Shown: one piece after another, positions 45,453 through 54,387 of the stretch
How positions within the stretch are numbered: the first letter of the stretch is position 1
How the letters are laid out: each line of letters starts with the position of its first letter
DNA from: Anaerolineae bacterium
GTDB lineage: Bacteria > Chloroflexota > Anaerolineae > Caldilineales > Caldilineaceae
Length of the DNA stretch: 64,000 nt
Reading direction: 5' to 3'
NCBI GenBank assembly: GCA_030432295.1
Contig: JAUIHI010000021.1
Coordinates: forward strand, 57,753 to 121,752
Notes under the pieces: model-generated
What the model saw: the letters and a program-made list of their open reading frames with translations, nothing else
What the model was told of the DNA's origin: nothing
Database searches by the model: none
Translations under genes and position numbers: made by a program

Positions 45453-46496
45453 ATGCCATCCACAGCACGCGCCGTCACCGTTCTGGGACAGGAGTTCCAG
45501 GTTCGCACCTTCGACATCCCCGACCCCGCGCCGGGCAGCCTGCTCCTGCGCCAGGAGTTGGGCGGTATCTGCGGCACAGACCTGCACAACTGGCAAAAGG
45601 GCATTGCCAGCGAGACGCTGATGGGCCACGAGGCCGTGGGCATTGTGGCCGGCCTGGGCAAAGGCGTCAGCGAAGACTATCTGGGCAACCCGCTGAAGGA
45701 GGGGGATCGGGTCGTCTTCCATCCCCGCAACAGCAGTGTGGCCTACGGTTTTCGGGGCACAGACCAGCCCTTCAGCGGCGGCTTCTCTGAATACATTTAT
45801 ATGACTGACCCCCAGAATTGCTGGGTAAAATTCGACGGCCCGGCCAAAGTCGGTGTCCTGGCCGAACCCTTCGCGGTGGCCACCCATTCGGTCATGCGCG
45901 CCAAAATGGAGATCGGCGATACGGTCATCGTCCAGGGGTCCGGCGCGATTGGGCTGCTCACCGCGGCCGCGGCCCGGGCCAGCGGTGCGGGCAAAGTCAT
46001 CGTCATCGGCGGCCCGCCGGAGCGGCTGGAACTGGCCAAGCGGCTGGGCGCGGATGTGACCGTAGACATCGGCGTCTACCGGGACGTGACCGAACGCCAG
46101 AAAGTCGTCCTGGCCGAGACCCGCAAGGGCGAAGGCGCGGATGTGGTCTTTGAATGTGCGGGATTCCTCCCCGCCTTTCCCGAAGGGCTGGAATATGTGA
46201 AGACCGACGGCACTTTTGTCGAGGTGGGCCACTTTGTGGACATCGGCACCATCGCCGTCAACCCGAACCTCCACTTCCTGCGACGCAATCTGCGCCTGGA
46301 AGGCATCTGGGGCAGCCGCTACAACCACTTCGTGCGCGGGCTGACTGTGCTGGAACGCAACGAATACCCCTTTGCGGATCTGGTCAGCCACGTGCTGCCG
46401 TTGGAGGGCGTGGCCGACGGCTTTGACGCGCTCAACGGGACCTATCAATTGGATGGGGAGACGGTTGTGAAAATTGCCGTGAGTGGAGCGGCGTAG
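45453..46496 (+). CDS. Zinc-binding alcohol dehydrogenase family protein (MDR)
   Basis: 347 residues from ATG 45453 after AAAGGA. The catalytic-zinc half has GGICGTDLHNWQKG, LMGHEAVGIVAGLG and GDRVVFHP. The nucleotide fold has VIVQGSGAIGLLTAAAARAS and VIVIGGPPERLELAKRLGAD. The four-cysteine structural zinc lobe typical of classical ADHs is absent (NSSVAYGFRGTDQPFSGGFS has none). Substrate unknown; sugar or polyol alcohols are possible. It is monocistronic between two terminators. Confidence 0.9.
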   Translation: MPSTARAVTVLGQEFQVRTFDIPDPAPGSLLLRQELGGICGTDLHNWQKGIASETLMGHEAVGIVAGLGKGVSEDYLGNPLKEGDRVVFHPRNSSVAYGFRGTDQPFSGGFSEYIYMTDPQNCWVKFDGPAKVGVLAEPFAVATHSVMRAKMEIGDTVIVQGSGAIGLLTAAAARASGAGKVIVIGGPPERLELAKRLGADVTVDIGVYRDVTERQKVVLAETRKGEGADVVFECAGFLPAFPEGLEYVKTDGTFVEVGHFVDIGTIAVNPNLHFLRRNLRLEGIWGSRYNHFVRGLTVLERNEYPFADLVSHVLPLEGVADGFDALNGTYQLDGETVVKIAVSGAA

Positions 46497-46505
46497 TTGG
46501 GGGCA

Positions 46506-46540
46506 GAGCTGGCAGGTTTTTGAAACCTGCCAGCTCTTTT
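46506..46540. terminator. Bidirectional terminator between convergent genes
   Basis: GAGCTGGCAGGTTT and AAACCTGCCAGCTC form a perfect 14-bp stem with a 3-base loop followed by TTTT. It serves the dehydrogenase (plus) and probably the lipoprotein gene ending at 46543 (minus). Confidence 0.85.
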
Positions 46541-46542
46541 CA

Positions 46543-48240
46543 TTACTCTCCGGTATAGCGCACCCGATAGACAATGCCGGTGACATAATCCGCCACCAGC
46601 AGTTGGCCCTGGCTGTCGGTGGTCATCGCCAATGGACGATCCAGACCGTCGATAAAAGTCGAGGTTTCGCCGCGGAAGGTAAGCGGGTCGGATCCTTCGA
46701 CGGGATAGAGTGCAATGCGTTCTACGGTATGGCCCACCCGCTCTGTGCCGAAGATTTCACCGAAGAGGCTGACATAGACGGTGCGGTACTCCGCGGGCCA
46801 GTCGGCCGCGGTGACGTAGGCCAGCCCGTCGGCGCTGGAGTGGCCGGGCAGTTCTGCCACCGGGCCTGCGTCGGGGAGGGTTTGGGCCGGATCGCTGGTC
46901 AGGCCAAACTGTTCGGGGAAGCCGTAGTTGACGCCCCAGCGGATGTGGTTGACCTCATCCGGTGCGTCGTTGAAATCCGGCCCGTTCTCGCTGGCAAAGA
47001 GGGACCAGTGGCTTTCGCCGCTCCCATCCACCGCGCCCCAGACCACATCGTAGGCGTTGCGGTTGCCCTGGCTGACGATTTGCAGGTCTGCCTGGCCCTG
47101 GCCGGAACGGGGGAAGCGCAGCACAGTGGCGTTCAGATCGCCGGTTTTGTCCAGATCGCCTTCGGACCCCAGGCCAAAGTATATCCAGGAATAGGCTGGC
47201 TCTCCGCTGAAGGGGTCTGCCACTGGATTCCATTCCAGGCCGTTGTTCTGGTGGCGGCCCCAGGGCAGGCCATCCAAGCGTAGCTCCTTTACATCCGCCA
47301 CGCCGTCGCCGTCCGTGTCCAGCGTGCGCCACAACTGGCCCCGCCCGCCGATCCAGACTGCGCCGTCCTGGGGGTCGTAGAGCAGGCCCACGACTTCGCT
47401 GTAGCCTGTGTCGTAGAGCCGCCGCCGCTCGTAGAAGCCGTCGCCGTCGTCGTCCCAATACCACCAGATACGCCCGGCCTGTTCGCTGACCAGCAGGGAA
47501 TCGGCTGTCGGTGTTTCGATTTGGGTGGGATTGCGTCCGTCGGCAGCGATGGCGTCGATGACAAAGCCGTCGGGCACGCGGATTTCGGGGGAAGCCGACA
47601 CCGGTTCAGTCGTCTCCTCCCAGATAGGGGCGAAGCTCAGGGAATCGAACAGGAATTCGCCCTGCATTTCGGCCCACTCGAAGATGAGTTGAATTTCGTT
47701 GACCGCGGCAAAATCCGGCACGCGGCCTTCGCTATCCACAAATCTGCGCAGAGGAATGTGGATATTCTGCCAGTCTTGGCCCAAGCCAAAGCGTCCGAGA
47801 GAAAGATACGTACGTGTACCGTCCTCTTCCACGAGATAGACATTTGTGGACAGATTGCCACCGCTCTGCCGATGGATCGTAAGGATTTCATTGCCGGACA
47901 GGGGGCGGACGGGTGCAGGAAAGCGCAGACTCCAGCGGGCATAACCGCTGGTCGGGAGTGTCGCCTGGATGCTTTGCACCCCATCCGCGCTGCCACAGAC
48001 AACTTCGGCATCATCCGAACTATCGCACTGAGTCGTCACACCCGGCGCAGTCAACAGTTCGAGGCCGACGAGACTCTCTGCTGGCGCTGGGGTCGCCGGT
48101 GTGTTCGACTCAGCAACGGGTGGTTTGGGTGTAGCCGTTGGGTACTCATCCGCGCCACAACCGGCGAGAGACAGCAGCAATGCCACCAGAAACAGAATGT
48201 GATAGGGGGAATATCGAAGATAATTCTTATACAAAATCAA
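46543..48240 (-). CDS. PQQ-dependent sugar dehydrogenase-like beta-propeller lipoprotein
   Basis: 565 residues, TTG start 48240 behind AAGGCAGG. The lipobox LLLSLAGCGAD puts the acylated Cys near residue 28. After a Thr/Pro linker comes a galactose-binding-like beta-sandwich (about 60-205; LGQDWQNIHIPLRRFVD, NEIQLIFEWAEMQGEF). The C-terminal propeller (about 220-565) carries IRVPDGFVIDAIAADGRNP, WWYWDDDGDGFYERR, GRHQNNGLEWNP and SSADGLAYVTAADWPAEYR, which resemble glucose/sorbosone dehydrogenases. Acidic DTDGDGVAD is a likely calcium loop. Enzyme activity is inferred only; some such propellers just bind ligands. Confidence 0.82.
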   Translation of the reverse strand: MILYKNYLRYSPYHILFLVALLLSLAGCGADEYPTATPKPPVAESNTPATPAPAESLVGLELLTAPGVTTQCDSSDDAEVVCGSADGVQSIQATLPTSGYARWSLRFPAPVRPLSGNEILTIHRQSGGNLSTNVYLVEEDGTRTYLSLGRFGLGQDWQNIHIPLRRFVDSEGRVPDFAAVNEIQLIFEWAEMQGEFLFDSLSFAPIWEETTEPVSASPEIRVPDGFVIDAIAADGRNPTQIETPTADSLLVSEQAGRIWWYWDDDGDGFYERRRLYDTGYSEVVGLLYDPQDGAVWIGGRGQLWRTLDTDGDGVADVKELRLDGLPWGRHQNNGLEWNPVADPFSGEPAYSWIYFGLGSEGDLDKTGDLNATVLRFPRSGQGQADLQIVSQGNRNAYDVVWGAVDGSGESHWSLFASENGPDFNDAPDEVNHIRWGVNYGFPEQFGLTSDPAQTLPDAGPVAELPGHSSADGLAYVTAADWPAEYRTVYVSLFGEIFGTERVGHTVERIALYPVEGSDPLTFRGETSTFIDGLDRPLAMTTDSQGQLLVADYVTGIVYRVRYTGE

Positions 48241-48394
48241 CCTGCCTTTTTGCTCTAAAAATAGTCACTGATCACGGATGAAATCTGTACTCCAGATTCA
48301 TCCTGAAATTTATGCCTGCCCATTGATTGTACTGCGCGGGCTGAATAACCATCAATTTTCATTCCAAAGCAAAAAAATCCGGGAAACCCGTGCC

Positions 48395-49669
48395 ATGATT
48401 CAATTCCTCGATCACCCCCGCTGGCGCTCCGGCATTCTGTCGCCCTTGCAGACGGTTGACTATCGCAAACTTCTGGGCAGCAATACCCTCTGGTGGCAGG
48501 CCCTCTATATGGAAGTACTGGTGGTGGGCTGGCTGGTACTCGAACTGACCGGCTCGGCCTGGCTGGTGGCGATTGTCGGTTTCTGCCGTTCATTCCCTTT
48601 TCTGATCTGCGGCAATCTTTCCGGTCTGGTGGCGGACCGTTTCGGGCGACGCGCTACGATTATTTGGATGCAAGGAATTACCTTTGCCGCCTATGCAGCC
48701 ATCGCGATTCTGCTCATCACCGGGCGCATTGCCTACTGGCATCTGGTGGTTTCGGCCCTGGTGCTGGGCACGTCCTGGGCGCTGGACTGGCCCAACCGGC
48801 GTGCGCTGGTCCCGGATATGGTGGGCAAGAGCAAAACTGTCGACGCCATTCTGCTGGAAAGTCTGGGCCAGGGGGTGGCCCGCACCCTCGGCCCCTTTCT
48901 GGTTGGCTGGATTCTGGCTGTCTTTGGTTCCACAGGGAGTTTCATTACCCTGGCGGCCATGTCTTTGGCCGCTTTTGGTCTGCTGCTTGCCCTTTCCAAT
49001 GAACCCCTGGCCCGCACAGTTATGCCGGACAGAACACCCGTCCTGACACAGATGCGCCAGGGGCTGAGCTATGTGCGCCACAACCAGGCCATCCTGGCCG
49101 TCGCGATCACCACTGCGCTGATGAATCTCTTTGTCTTCTCCTACGGCAATTTTCTGCCCATCTTTGCCAAAGATATTTTGCAGCAGGGGCCGGTGGGGAT
49201 GGGGGTTTTGGGCGCGGCTTCCGGTGTCGGCTCTTTTGCCGGTCTCTACCTGGTCAATCTTCTGCGCAACCGAGTGGGCTACGGCTGGATTTTTATGGTG
49301 GGAACTTTTGCCGAGTGTGTGGCCCTGGCTATTTTTTCCTTCAGCGGCAACTACGCCTTCTCGTTTGCTATGCTGGCGATTGTGGGTTTCGGCCAGGCCA
49401 GCTTTGGCATTATGCAAAGTTCGATTGTGCTGATGGCCGCGCCGGATGAGATGCGGGGGCGGGCGATGGGCGCGATTGTGCTGGCGATTGGGGTGGGTCC
49501 CCTGGGCAAATTGCAGAGCGGCGCGCTGGTGGAATGGCTGGGCGCGCCGATGGGTATCGGTCTGCAAGCAATTGTGGCGTCCGTGGCGATGGTGCTGGTG
49601 CTGATCCTCCTGCCCGGTATCCGCCACTTTGGCAACGGCGAGTCCGAAGCGGCACAGAACCGGGGATGA
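48395..49669 (+). CDS. MFS transporter
   Basis: 424 residues starting at ATG 48395. About 12 hydrophobic helices. The loop 2-3 motif is NLSGLVADRFGRRATIIWMQ, and DWPNRRALVPDMVGKSK follows helix 4, as in multidrug/EntS-like exporters. It is related to, but clearly different from, the MFS protein at 9386-10657. Substrate unknown. A long phrase-type palindrome follows the stop codon. Confidence 0.88.
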   Translation: MIQFLDHPRWRSGILSPLQTVDYRKLLGSNTLWWQALYMEVLVVGWLVLELTGSAWLVAIVGFCRSFPFLICGNLSGLVADRFGRRATIIWMQGITFAAYAAIAILLITGRIAYWHLVVSALVLGTSWALDWPNRRALVPDMVGKSKTVDAILLESLGQGVARTLGPFLVGWILAVFGSTGSFITLAAMSLAAFGLLLALSNEPLARTVMPDRTPVLTQMRQGLSYVRHNQAILAVAITTALMNLFVFSYGNFLPIFAKDILQQGPVGMGVLGAASGVGSFAGLYLVNLLRNRVGYGWIFMVGTFAECVALAIFSFSGNYAFSFAMLAIVGFGQASFGIMQSSIVLMAAPDEMRGRAMGAIVLAIGVGPLGKLQSGALVEWLGAPMGIGLQAIVASVAMVLVLILLPGIRHFGNGESEAAQNRG

Positions 49670-49676
49670 GAATTTT

Positions 49677-49742
49677 GTATACACGGATAGGAAGGAACAC
49701 GGATTTTCTGTCTAATCCGTGTTCCTTCCTATCCGTATATAC
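49677..49742. repeat. Phrase-type inverted repeat (GGATAGGAAGGAACACGGATT)
   Basis: Arms of 29 bases (49677-49705 and 49714-49742) match except for one base, with an 8-base loop. It lies between the MFS stop and the pheS promoter. There is no T-tract. Confidence 0.85.
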
Positions 49743-49771
49743 AGGCTATTTTACAGGGCAGCCCCCCATTT

Positions 49772-49800
49772 TTGACATCTGCCCCGCCCTCGCATAAGAT
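49772..49800 (+). promoter_or_regulatory. Sigma-A promoter for the pheS T-box transcript
   Basis: Perfect -35 TTGACA at 49772-49777, 17-base spacer, and -10 TAAGAT at 49795-49800. Transcription should start near 49807, immediately before the T-box leader. Confidence 0.85.
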
Positions 49801-49817
49801 GGGCACAATCAATCCAA

Positions 49818-50068
49818 TGACGTTGACGGAGAACGTGGACGGTCGCCGCCCGCCAGAGAGAGCGCCCCGTGGCTGCAAGAGCGCTTCGGTGTTGGCCCGT
49901 CGAATTCCCTTCCGAGTCGAAGCGCTGAAGGCCCGCCGGGCTGGTAGGCGTTTCCGGTCCTCGCCGTTATCGAGTTTGAGCGCCCGAACCGTCGGTCGAT
50001 GGTTCGGGAAGTCAGGTGGCACCGCGAGCATTCACCTCGTCCTGATCCGGGACGGGGTTTTCTTTTTG
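49818..50068 (+). promoter_or_regulatory. T-box leader (tRNA-Phe-sensing) of pheS
   Basis: The diagnostic T-box AGGTGGCACCGCG is at 50014-50026. It is followed by a terminator stem (CCTCGTCC with GGACGGGG) and TTTTCTTTTT ending near 50068. Upstream, CCAGAGAG (the Stem I loop) and a GAATTCCCTTCCGAG segment are in the normal order. TTC at 49905-49907 is a good candidate specifier codon for Phe, which fits the gene. Uncharged tRNA-Phe should pair with the T-box and prevent termination. The exact left boundary and specifier are inferred by eye. Confidence 0.92.
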
Positions 50069-50117
50069 TAACTTGGACTGTTAGTCCGAGCCAAGCGAAA
50101 ATAGTGGGAGAAAATTG

Positions 50118-51155
50118 ATGAGCGATCTATTGAAGCAACTGGAAGCAATGGCTGTGCAGGCCGAGGCGGAGCTGGCAACAGCCACCACCTCCGATAGCAG
50201 CGAGGCCTGGTATCGTCAATACCTGGGCCGTACTGGGGAGATGACCACTGCGCTGCGGGGATTGGGCCAACTCTCGCGCGAGGAACGCCCGGTGGTGGGC
50301 AAGGCAGCCAATCAGATCAAACAGCGGCTGGAAGCGGCCCTGCAAGAACGCCAGGATGCTATCCGCCAGGCGGAGATGGAGGCGGCGCTGAGCGCAGAGG
50401 GCGTGGATGTCACATTGCCCGGTCGCAGCCAGAATGTGGGGCGCATCCACCCCAGCAACGCCACCCTGCGCGAGATTTCGCAGATTTTCGGCCAGATGGG
50501 TTTTCAGGTCTACGACGCGCCGGAGGTGGAGACCGACGAGACAAACTTCACCCTGCTCAATATGCCCGACGGCCACCCGGCCCGGGATATGTGGGACACT
50601 TTCTACACGACGACACCGGGGGTCATCCTGCGCACCCACACCAGCCCCGGCCAGATCCACGCCATGCGGGACTATTGCCCCCAGCCCATCCGGGTGATTT
50701 TGCCGGGTAAGTGCTACCGCCACGAGGATGTGACAGCCCGCTCGGAAATGATGTTTCATCAGGTGGAGGGGCTGGTTGTCGGGCGCAATATCACCTTCAG
50801 CGATCTCAAAGGCACACTGGTCAATTTCGTCAATCAGATGTTCGGCGAGGGGCGCAGCCTGCGCTTCCGCAAGAGCTACTTCCCTTTCACCGAGCCGAGT
50901 GTGGAGGTGGATGTGGACTGCGTGCTGTGCGGGGGGTCTGGCTGCCGGGTCTGCAAATATACGGGCTGGCTGGAGATTCTGGGCGCGGGAATGGTGAATC
51001 CGGTGGTGCTGCAAAACGGCGGCTACGACCCCTCCCAGTTCAGCGGTTTCGCCTTTGGGATGGGGCCGGAGCGCATCGCAATGCTCAAACACGGGGTGGA
51101 CGACATCCGCTACTTCTTTACGAATGACGTGCGCTTTTTGGAAAGAGTTGGTTGA
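50118..51155 (+). CDS. pheS: Phenylalanine--tRNA ligase alpha subunit
   Basis: 345 residues; ATG 50118 is seven bases after GGGAG. A class II synthetase: an N-terminal coiled-coil arm (about 1-90), motif 2 in FHQVEGLVVGRNITFSDLKG and motif 3 in GFAFGMGPERIAMLKHGVDD. PFTEPSVEVDVDC and LGAGMVNPVVLQNGGYD are typical PheS segments. The beta subunit gene pheT, usually directly downstream, is absent; a palindrome and a convergent aldolase gene follow. The enzyme needs PheT, which must lie elsewhere in the genome. Confidence 0.96.
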   Translation: MSDLLKQLEAMAVQAEAELATATTSDSSEAWYRQYLGRTGEMTTALRGLGQLSREERPVVGKAANQIKQRLEAALQERQDAIRQAEMEAALSAEGVDVTLPGRSQNVGRIHPSNATLREISQIFGQMGFQVYDAPEVETDETNFTLLNMPDGHPARDMWDTFYTTTPGVILRTHTSPGQIHAMRDYCPQPIRVILPGKCYRHEDVTARSEMMFHQVEGLVVGRNITFSDLKGTLVNFVNQMFGEGRSLRFRKSYFPFTEPSVEVDVDCVLCGGSGCRVCKYTGWLEILGAGMVNPVVLQNGGYDPSQFSGFAFGMGPERIAMLKHGVDDIRYFFTNDVRFLERVG

Positions 51156-51222
51156 TTAGTTGACTGGTTGATTGGATAGTTCGGCACCACTACCTAATCA
51201 ATCAGTCAACCAATCAACTACT
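51147..51222. repeat. Phrase-type palindrome carrying both convergent stop codons
   Basis: GGTTGATTAGTTGACTGGTT faces AATCAATCAGTCAACCAATC. The pheS stop (51153-51155) lies in the left arm and the aldolase stop (51218-51220, minus) in the right arm. Confidence 0.85.
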
Positions 51223-52000
51223 CCATCACCTTGCGCAGCGCGCCGCCCTCATTCTTCCACCAGTCGTAGAGAATGTGGACATCTGTGCCGATGCAGAAAT
51301 GGCGCACGCCCATATCCAAATAGCGTTGGGCGGCGTCGGCCCGGCCTATTTCGATGCGGGGATGGACACCCATTTTCAGGCAGGTGTCGATGACCCGCTG
51401 TTCGGCGGCTTTGACTTCCGGGTCGCCCCATTGACCGGCCTTGCCAATGCTCATGGCAAAGTCGGCAGGCCCCCACTGGATCATATCCACCCCAGGGACG
51501 GCCAGAATCTCCTCCAGACTGTCCAAGGCCGGTTTCTTCTCCAACATCAGCACAATCACAATCTCTTGTAGCGCCTTGACATAGGCCGCGCTGCCGCCGT
51601 AGCCCATATAGGTGAAGCGGCGGGTGGCGACGCCGTAAGTGCCGCCATCGTCCGGGGTGTCGGCCCGCACATAGCGCACACAGTTGCGGGCATCTTCTGC
51701 CGTGCGGATGTCGGCGAAGAGGATGCTCTGAAATCCGGAGCCGATGGCCCGCTGGGTGACAAATTCACTGTTCGCCATATCGACTTTGATCATTGTGCCC
51801 AGATTGTAAATTTCCGCGGCCCGGCAAAGGTTGTCCAGATCGTGAAGGTCGTAGGGGCCGTACTCGGCCACAAACTCCACATAGTCATACTGACCGGTGT
51901 GGCCGATGAGTTCGACGACGCTGGGCCAGGTGGCATGGATGTGGGTTCCGATGGTCGGCAGACCGGCGTTGAGGCGTTCGCGGATGGTATTGACACGCAT
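51218..52000 (-). CDS. HpcH/HpaI-family aldolase
   Basis: A 260-residue class II pyruvate-type aldolase. ATG 52000 follows GGAGAAACA. Family segments are NAGLPTIGTHIHATWPSVVE, IKVDMANSEFVTQRAIGSGF, ADIRTAEDARNCVRYVRA and VDMIQWGPADFAMSIG, the last with the Asp near the metal site. These enzymes cleave or form 4-hydroxy-2-oxoacids with a divalent metal; the physiological substrate is unknown. Monocistronic, convergent with pheS. Confidence 0.88.
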   Translation of the reverse strand: MRVNTIRERLNAGLPTIGTHIHATWPSVVELIGHTGQYDYVEFVAEYGPYDLHDLDNLCRAAEIYNLGTMIKVDMANSEFVTQRAIGSGFQSILFADIRTAEDARNCVRYVRADTPDDGGTYGVATRRFTYMGYGGSAAYVKALQEIVIVLMLEKKPALDSLEEILAVPGVDMIQWGPADFAMSIGKAGQWGDPEVKAAEQRVIDTCLKMGVHPRIEIGRADAAQRYLDMGVRHFCIGTDVHILYDWWKNEGGALRKVME

Positions 52001-52111
52001 GGGATTGTTTCTCCGTTGGGGGTGGGTGGTATCACAGGAAAGCAGATTTGGCGTTCGACGGGAGTATAGCACAAAATCGATGACTGCACGAGCGCGTTTT
52101 TTGGAGGAACA

Positions 52112-52255
52112 TGTAATGGTCAACGACAGCTTGAAGTGCTGAATTTCAACGCAAAGATGCAAAGAAGCAAAGAGACAAAGCTGTTCTCTGCGCCCTTTGC
52201 GTCTCTGTGCCTCTGCGCCTCTGCGTTAAAATTCAGCATCTTCCTGACCAGTACA
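52112..52255. mobile_element. MITE-like element, copy 1
   Basis: 144 bp without a gene. Ends TGTAATGGTCA and TGACCAGTACA are inverted repeats. The inside is a near-complete fold-back: GCTGAATTTCAACGCAAAG faces CTCTGCGTTAAAATTCAGC. The 15 bases on each side (52097-52111, 52256-52270) match in register at 11 of 15. Copies 2 and 3 are at 54252 and 62069. Confidence 0.8.
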
Positions 52256-52340
52256 GTTTTTGGAAGAATGGGAACGCGGATGCCGCTGATTGAGCGGAGC
52301 AAAGTGGATAAATGCAGTAGATGGGGTGAATCTTTCGCAA

Positions 52341-54236
52341 ATGAATTTTCTTGAAAAGATCCGGGGCAGAGCCGGCGTCTATGCAGCCCATTTGTCGGCA
52401 ATACTGATGCGGCTGAACCCCTATGCGGTATTGGCCGTCGTGCTGGCGCTGTTTGCCCTGTGGCCCCTCTTTGCCCCCGGCTACTTCTACGGCGCACACG
52501 ACGGGCGCCACAGCGTCTTTTACGTCACAATGTTCGACGAGGCCATTCGGAACGGAGCGATCTGGCCGCGCTGGGCCATGCACCACAACGCGGGCTATGG
52601 CTATCCCACATTTATTGTGCAGGCGCCCCTGGCCTTCTACGCCGCCGAGTTTTTCGTCCTGCTCGGCTTCGGCATCACTACGGCGGTCAAACTCACCTGG
52701 GCCGCAGGGTTTTTGATTGGCGTGTGGGGGATGTATTGGTTGATTAGGGATTGGAGATTGGAGATTGGAGATTGGGAAGGTGACGAATCTCCAATCTCCA
52801 ATCTCCAATCCCTGCCCGCGCTGATTGCTGCTCTACTGTATATTTTCATCCCCTACCACCTGTTGGATGTCTACGTGCGGGCAGCCCTGGCCGAGACGAC
52901 ACTGATTGCCTGGTTCCCCTGGGTCTTTCTGGCTTTCGAGCGGCTGATTGTGGGCGGCAGGAAAACGGGCTGGCAGAAACGGCTGCTACTGGCCGCGCTG
53001 GCCTATGCGGGGGTGATCCTCACCCACGTCATCGCGCTCATCGCCTTCACCCCCCTGCTCGTCGCCTTCATCCTCTTCCGCCTGTGGTCCACTAGCGATT
53101 ACGACAAATCGTCACCGTCGCGTCCGCCATTCCGCATTCTGCATTCCGCATTCCGCATTTTTCTCCCGCTTCTCGCTGGCGTCTCCGCCATCCTCCTCGC
53201 CGCCATCTTCCTCCTCCCCCTGCTGGCGGAAGGGCCGCTGCTGGACCAGAGCGTCTACACCGGCAACACCTACGAATACGCCCGCCATTGGGTGCAATTC
53301 AGCCAATTCTTCGATCCCTTCTGGGGCTACGGCTTCTCCGACGATCCCATCGGAGCCAACGACGGCATGGGCTTTCAGGTGGGGCTGATGGCGCTGCTGC
53401 TGGCCCTGGCAAGCGGTTACGGACTCTGGCGGGACAGACGCCGTCGATCCCACCCCTGGCGGATCGAAGCATTTCTGCTCGTCATCTCCGCGGCCATTCT
53501 TTTTCTCGTCACCCCGGCCGCCGCGCCGATTTGGGGTCTGCTGCCGATGGTGGAGGTGATCCAATTTCCCTGGCGACTGCTGGCGTTGAGCGGCTTTACC
53601 CTCAGCGCACTGGGGGGATTGGCCGGATCGCGGCTGCTCGCGGGCAATCTGTTGCACGGCAACAGAGAACTGCTCGCCGGGGGCGTTGTATTGGCTCTGC
53701 TGGTCGTCTTTGCCAGCGCACGTTTGGCTACACCAGAAACGTTACAACCGGTGGAGGCGTGGCGGGAGGATGGCCGGGCCGTCTACCAGTTTGAGCAGCA
53801 ACACCCGGATATGCTGGGCTATACCCAGTGGGTCGAAGAGCATTTCACCCAATCCGCGATGACAGCCCAATACGCCGCGCCGGACTTTTCCAACGACAAA
53901 TTGGAGCGGCTGGGAATTCTGAGCGGAGAGGGAACGGTCCTCTACCACTACAGCAGGGGGCACTCCTTCGGCGGCGAAGTAGAGATGGCGTCGCCGGGCG
54001 TGGTGCAGATTCGGGTCTATTTCTTCCCCGGTTGGCAGGTGCATATGGATGGCGCGCTGGTCGCCCATCGCCTCTCACCCCCGGACGGGCTGATAGAAAT
54101 TGACGTGCCCGCAGGCCGCCACCGCATCGCTATGCGAATGAGCAGCACACCCGTGCGCACGGCAGGCATCGCCATTTCCGGGCTGACGCTGGCGCTTCTC
54201 GTCGGTCTGGCGGTGTTGGGACGCAAAAATTCATAA
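52341..54236 (+). CDS. Large polytopic membrane protein (YfhO/GT-C-like) with in-frame repeat inserts
   Basis: 631 residues from ATG 52341, with about 11-13 hydrophobic segments. The first loop FAPGYFYGAHDGRHSVFYVT and NAGYGYPTFIVQAPLAFYAA recalls GT-C/YfhO-like membrane glycosyltransferases, and the C-terminal domain PGVVQIRVYFFPGWQVHMDG resembles YfhO tails. I cannot give a substrate. A 66-bp perfect palindrome (27-bp arms) sits in frame at residues about 136-158, translated as DWRLEIGDW and SPISNLQSL. A second phrase block is near residues 261-273 (FRILHSAFRIF). Both lie between hydrophobic segments. Confidence 0.78.
   Translation: MNFLEKIRGRAGVYAAHLSAILMRLNPYAVLAVVLALFALWPLFAPGYFYGAHDGRHSVFYVTMFDEAIRNGAIWPRWAMHHNAGYGYPTFIVQAPLAFYAAEFFVLLGFGITTAVKLTWAAGFLIGVWGMYWLIRDWRLEIGDWEGDESPISNLQSLPALIAALLYIFIPYHLLDVYVRAALAETTLIAWFPWVFLAFERLIVGGRKTGWQKRLLLAALAYAGVILTHVIALIAFTPLLVAFILFRLWSTSDYDKSSPSRPPFRILHSAFRIFLPLLAGVSAILLAAIFLLPLLAEGPLLDQSVYTGNTYEYARHWVQFSQFFDPFWGYGFSDDPIGANDGMGFQVGLMALLLALASGYGLWRDRRRRSHPWRIEAFLLVISAAILFLVTPAAAPIWGLLPMVEVIQFPWRLLALSGFTLSALGGLAGSRLLAGNLLHGNRELLAGGVVLALLVVFASARLATPETLQPVEAWREDGRAVYQFEQQHPDMLGYTQWVEEHFTQSAMTAQYAAPDFSNDKLERLGILSGEGTVLYHYSRGHSFGGEVEMASPGVVQIRVYFFPGWQVHMDGALVAHRLSPPDGLIEIDVPAGRHRIAMRMSSTPVRTAGIAISGLTLALLVGLAVLGRKNS
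52747..52812. repeat. 66-bp perfect palindrome inside a coding sequence
   Basis: Left arm 52747-52773 (GGGATTGGAGATTGGAGATT and on) and right arm 52786-52812 pair over all 27 bases around a 12-base loop. The block is exactly 22 codons and keeps the frame. The TTGGAGA word is shared with 41692-41796. Confidence 0.95.
53122..53160. repeat. Phrase repeat inside the membrane protein gene (GCATTCC words)
   Basis: CGCATTCTGCATTCCGCATT repeats a 7-base word, translated as PFRILHSAFRIF. No opposing arm is visible here. Confidence 0.75.
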
Positions 54237-54251
54237 GAACACGGCGCATTC

Positions 54252-54387
54252 GGTATTGGTCAGGTAGATGTTGAAATTTAACGCAAAGGCGCAGGGACGC
54301 AAAGGACGCAGAGAACAGCTTTGCGTCTTTCCATCTTTGCGTCATTGCGTTGAGGATCGGCGGTTTAAGCTGTTGTTGACCAATACA
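54252..54387. mobile_element. MITE-like element, copy 2 (inverted)
   Basis: 136 bp, ends GGTATTGGTCA and TGACCAATACA. Its reverse complement aligns with copies 1 and 3, including ACGCAAAGCTGTTCTCTGCG. Flanks 54237-54251 and 54388-54402 match at 14 of 15 bases (GAACACGGCGCATTC against GAAGACGGCGCATTC). The right flank is also the left arm of a terminator hairpin. Confidence 0.85.

Noticed and set aside
49677..49742. Palindrome considered as a rho-independent terminator of the MFS gene
   Set aside because: Arms are 29 bp and AT/GC mixed with no T-tract; it matches phrase repeats instead.
51147..51222. Palindrome after pheS considered as a standard terminator
   Set aside because: It lacks a T-tract on either strand and its arms lie inside both coding ends.
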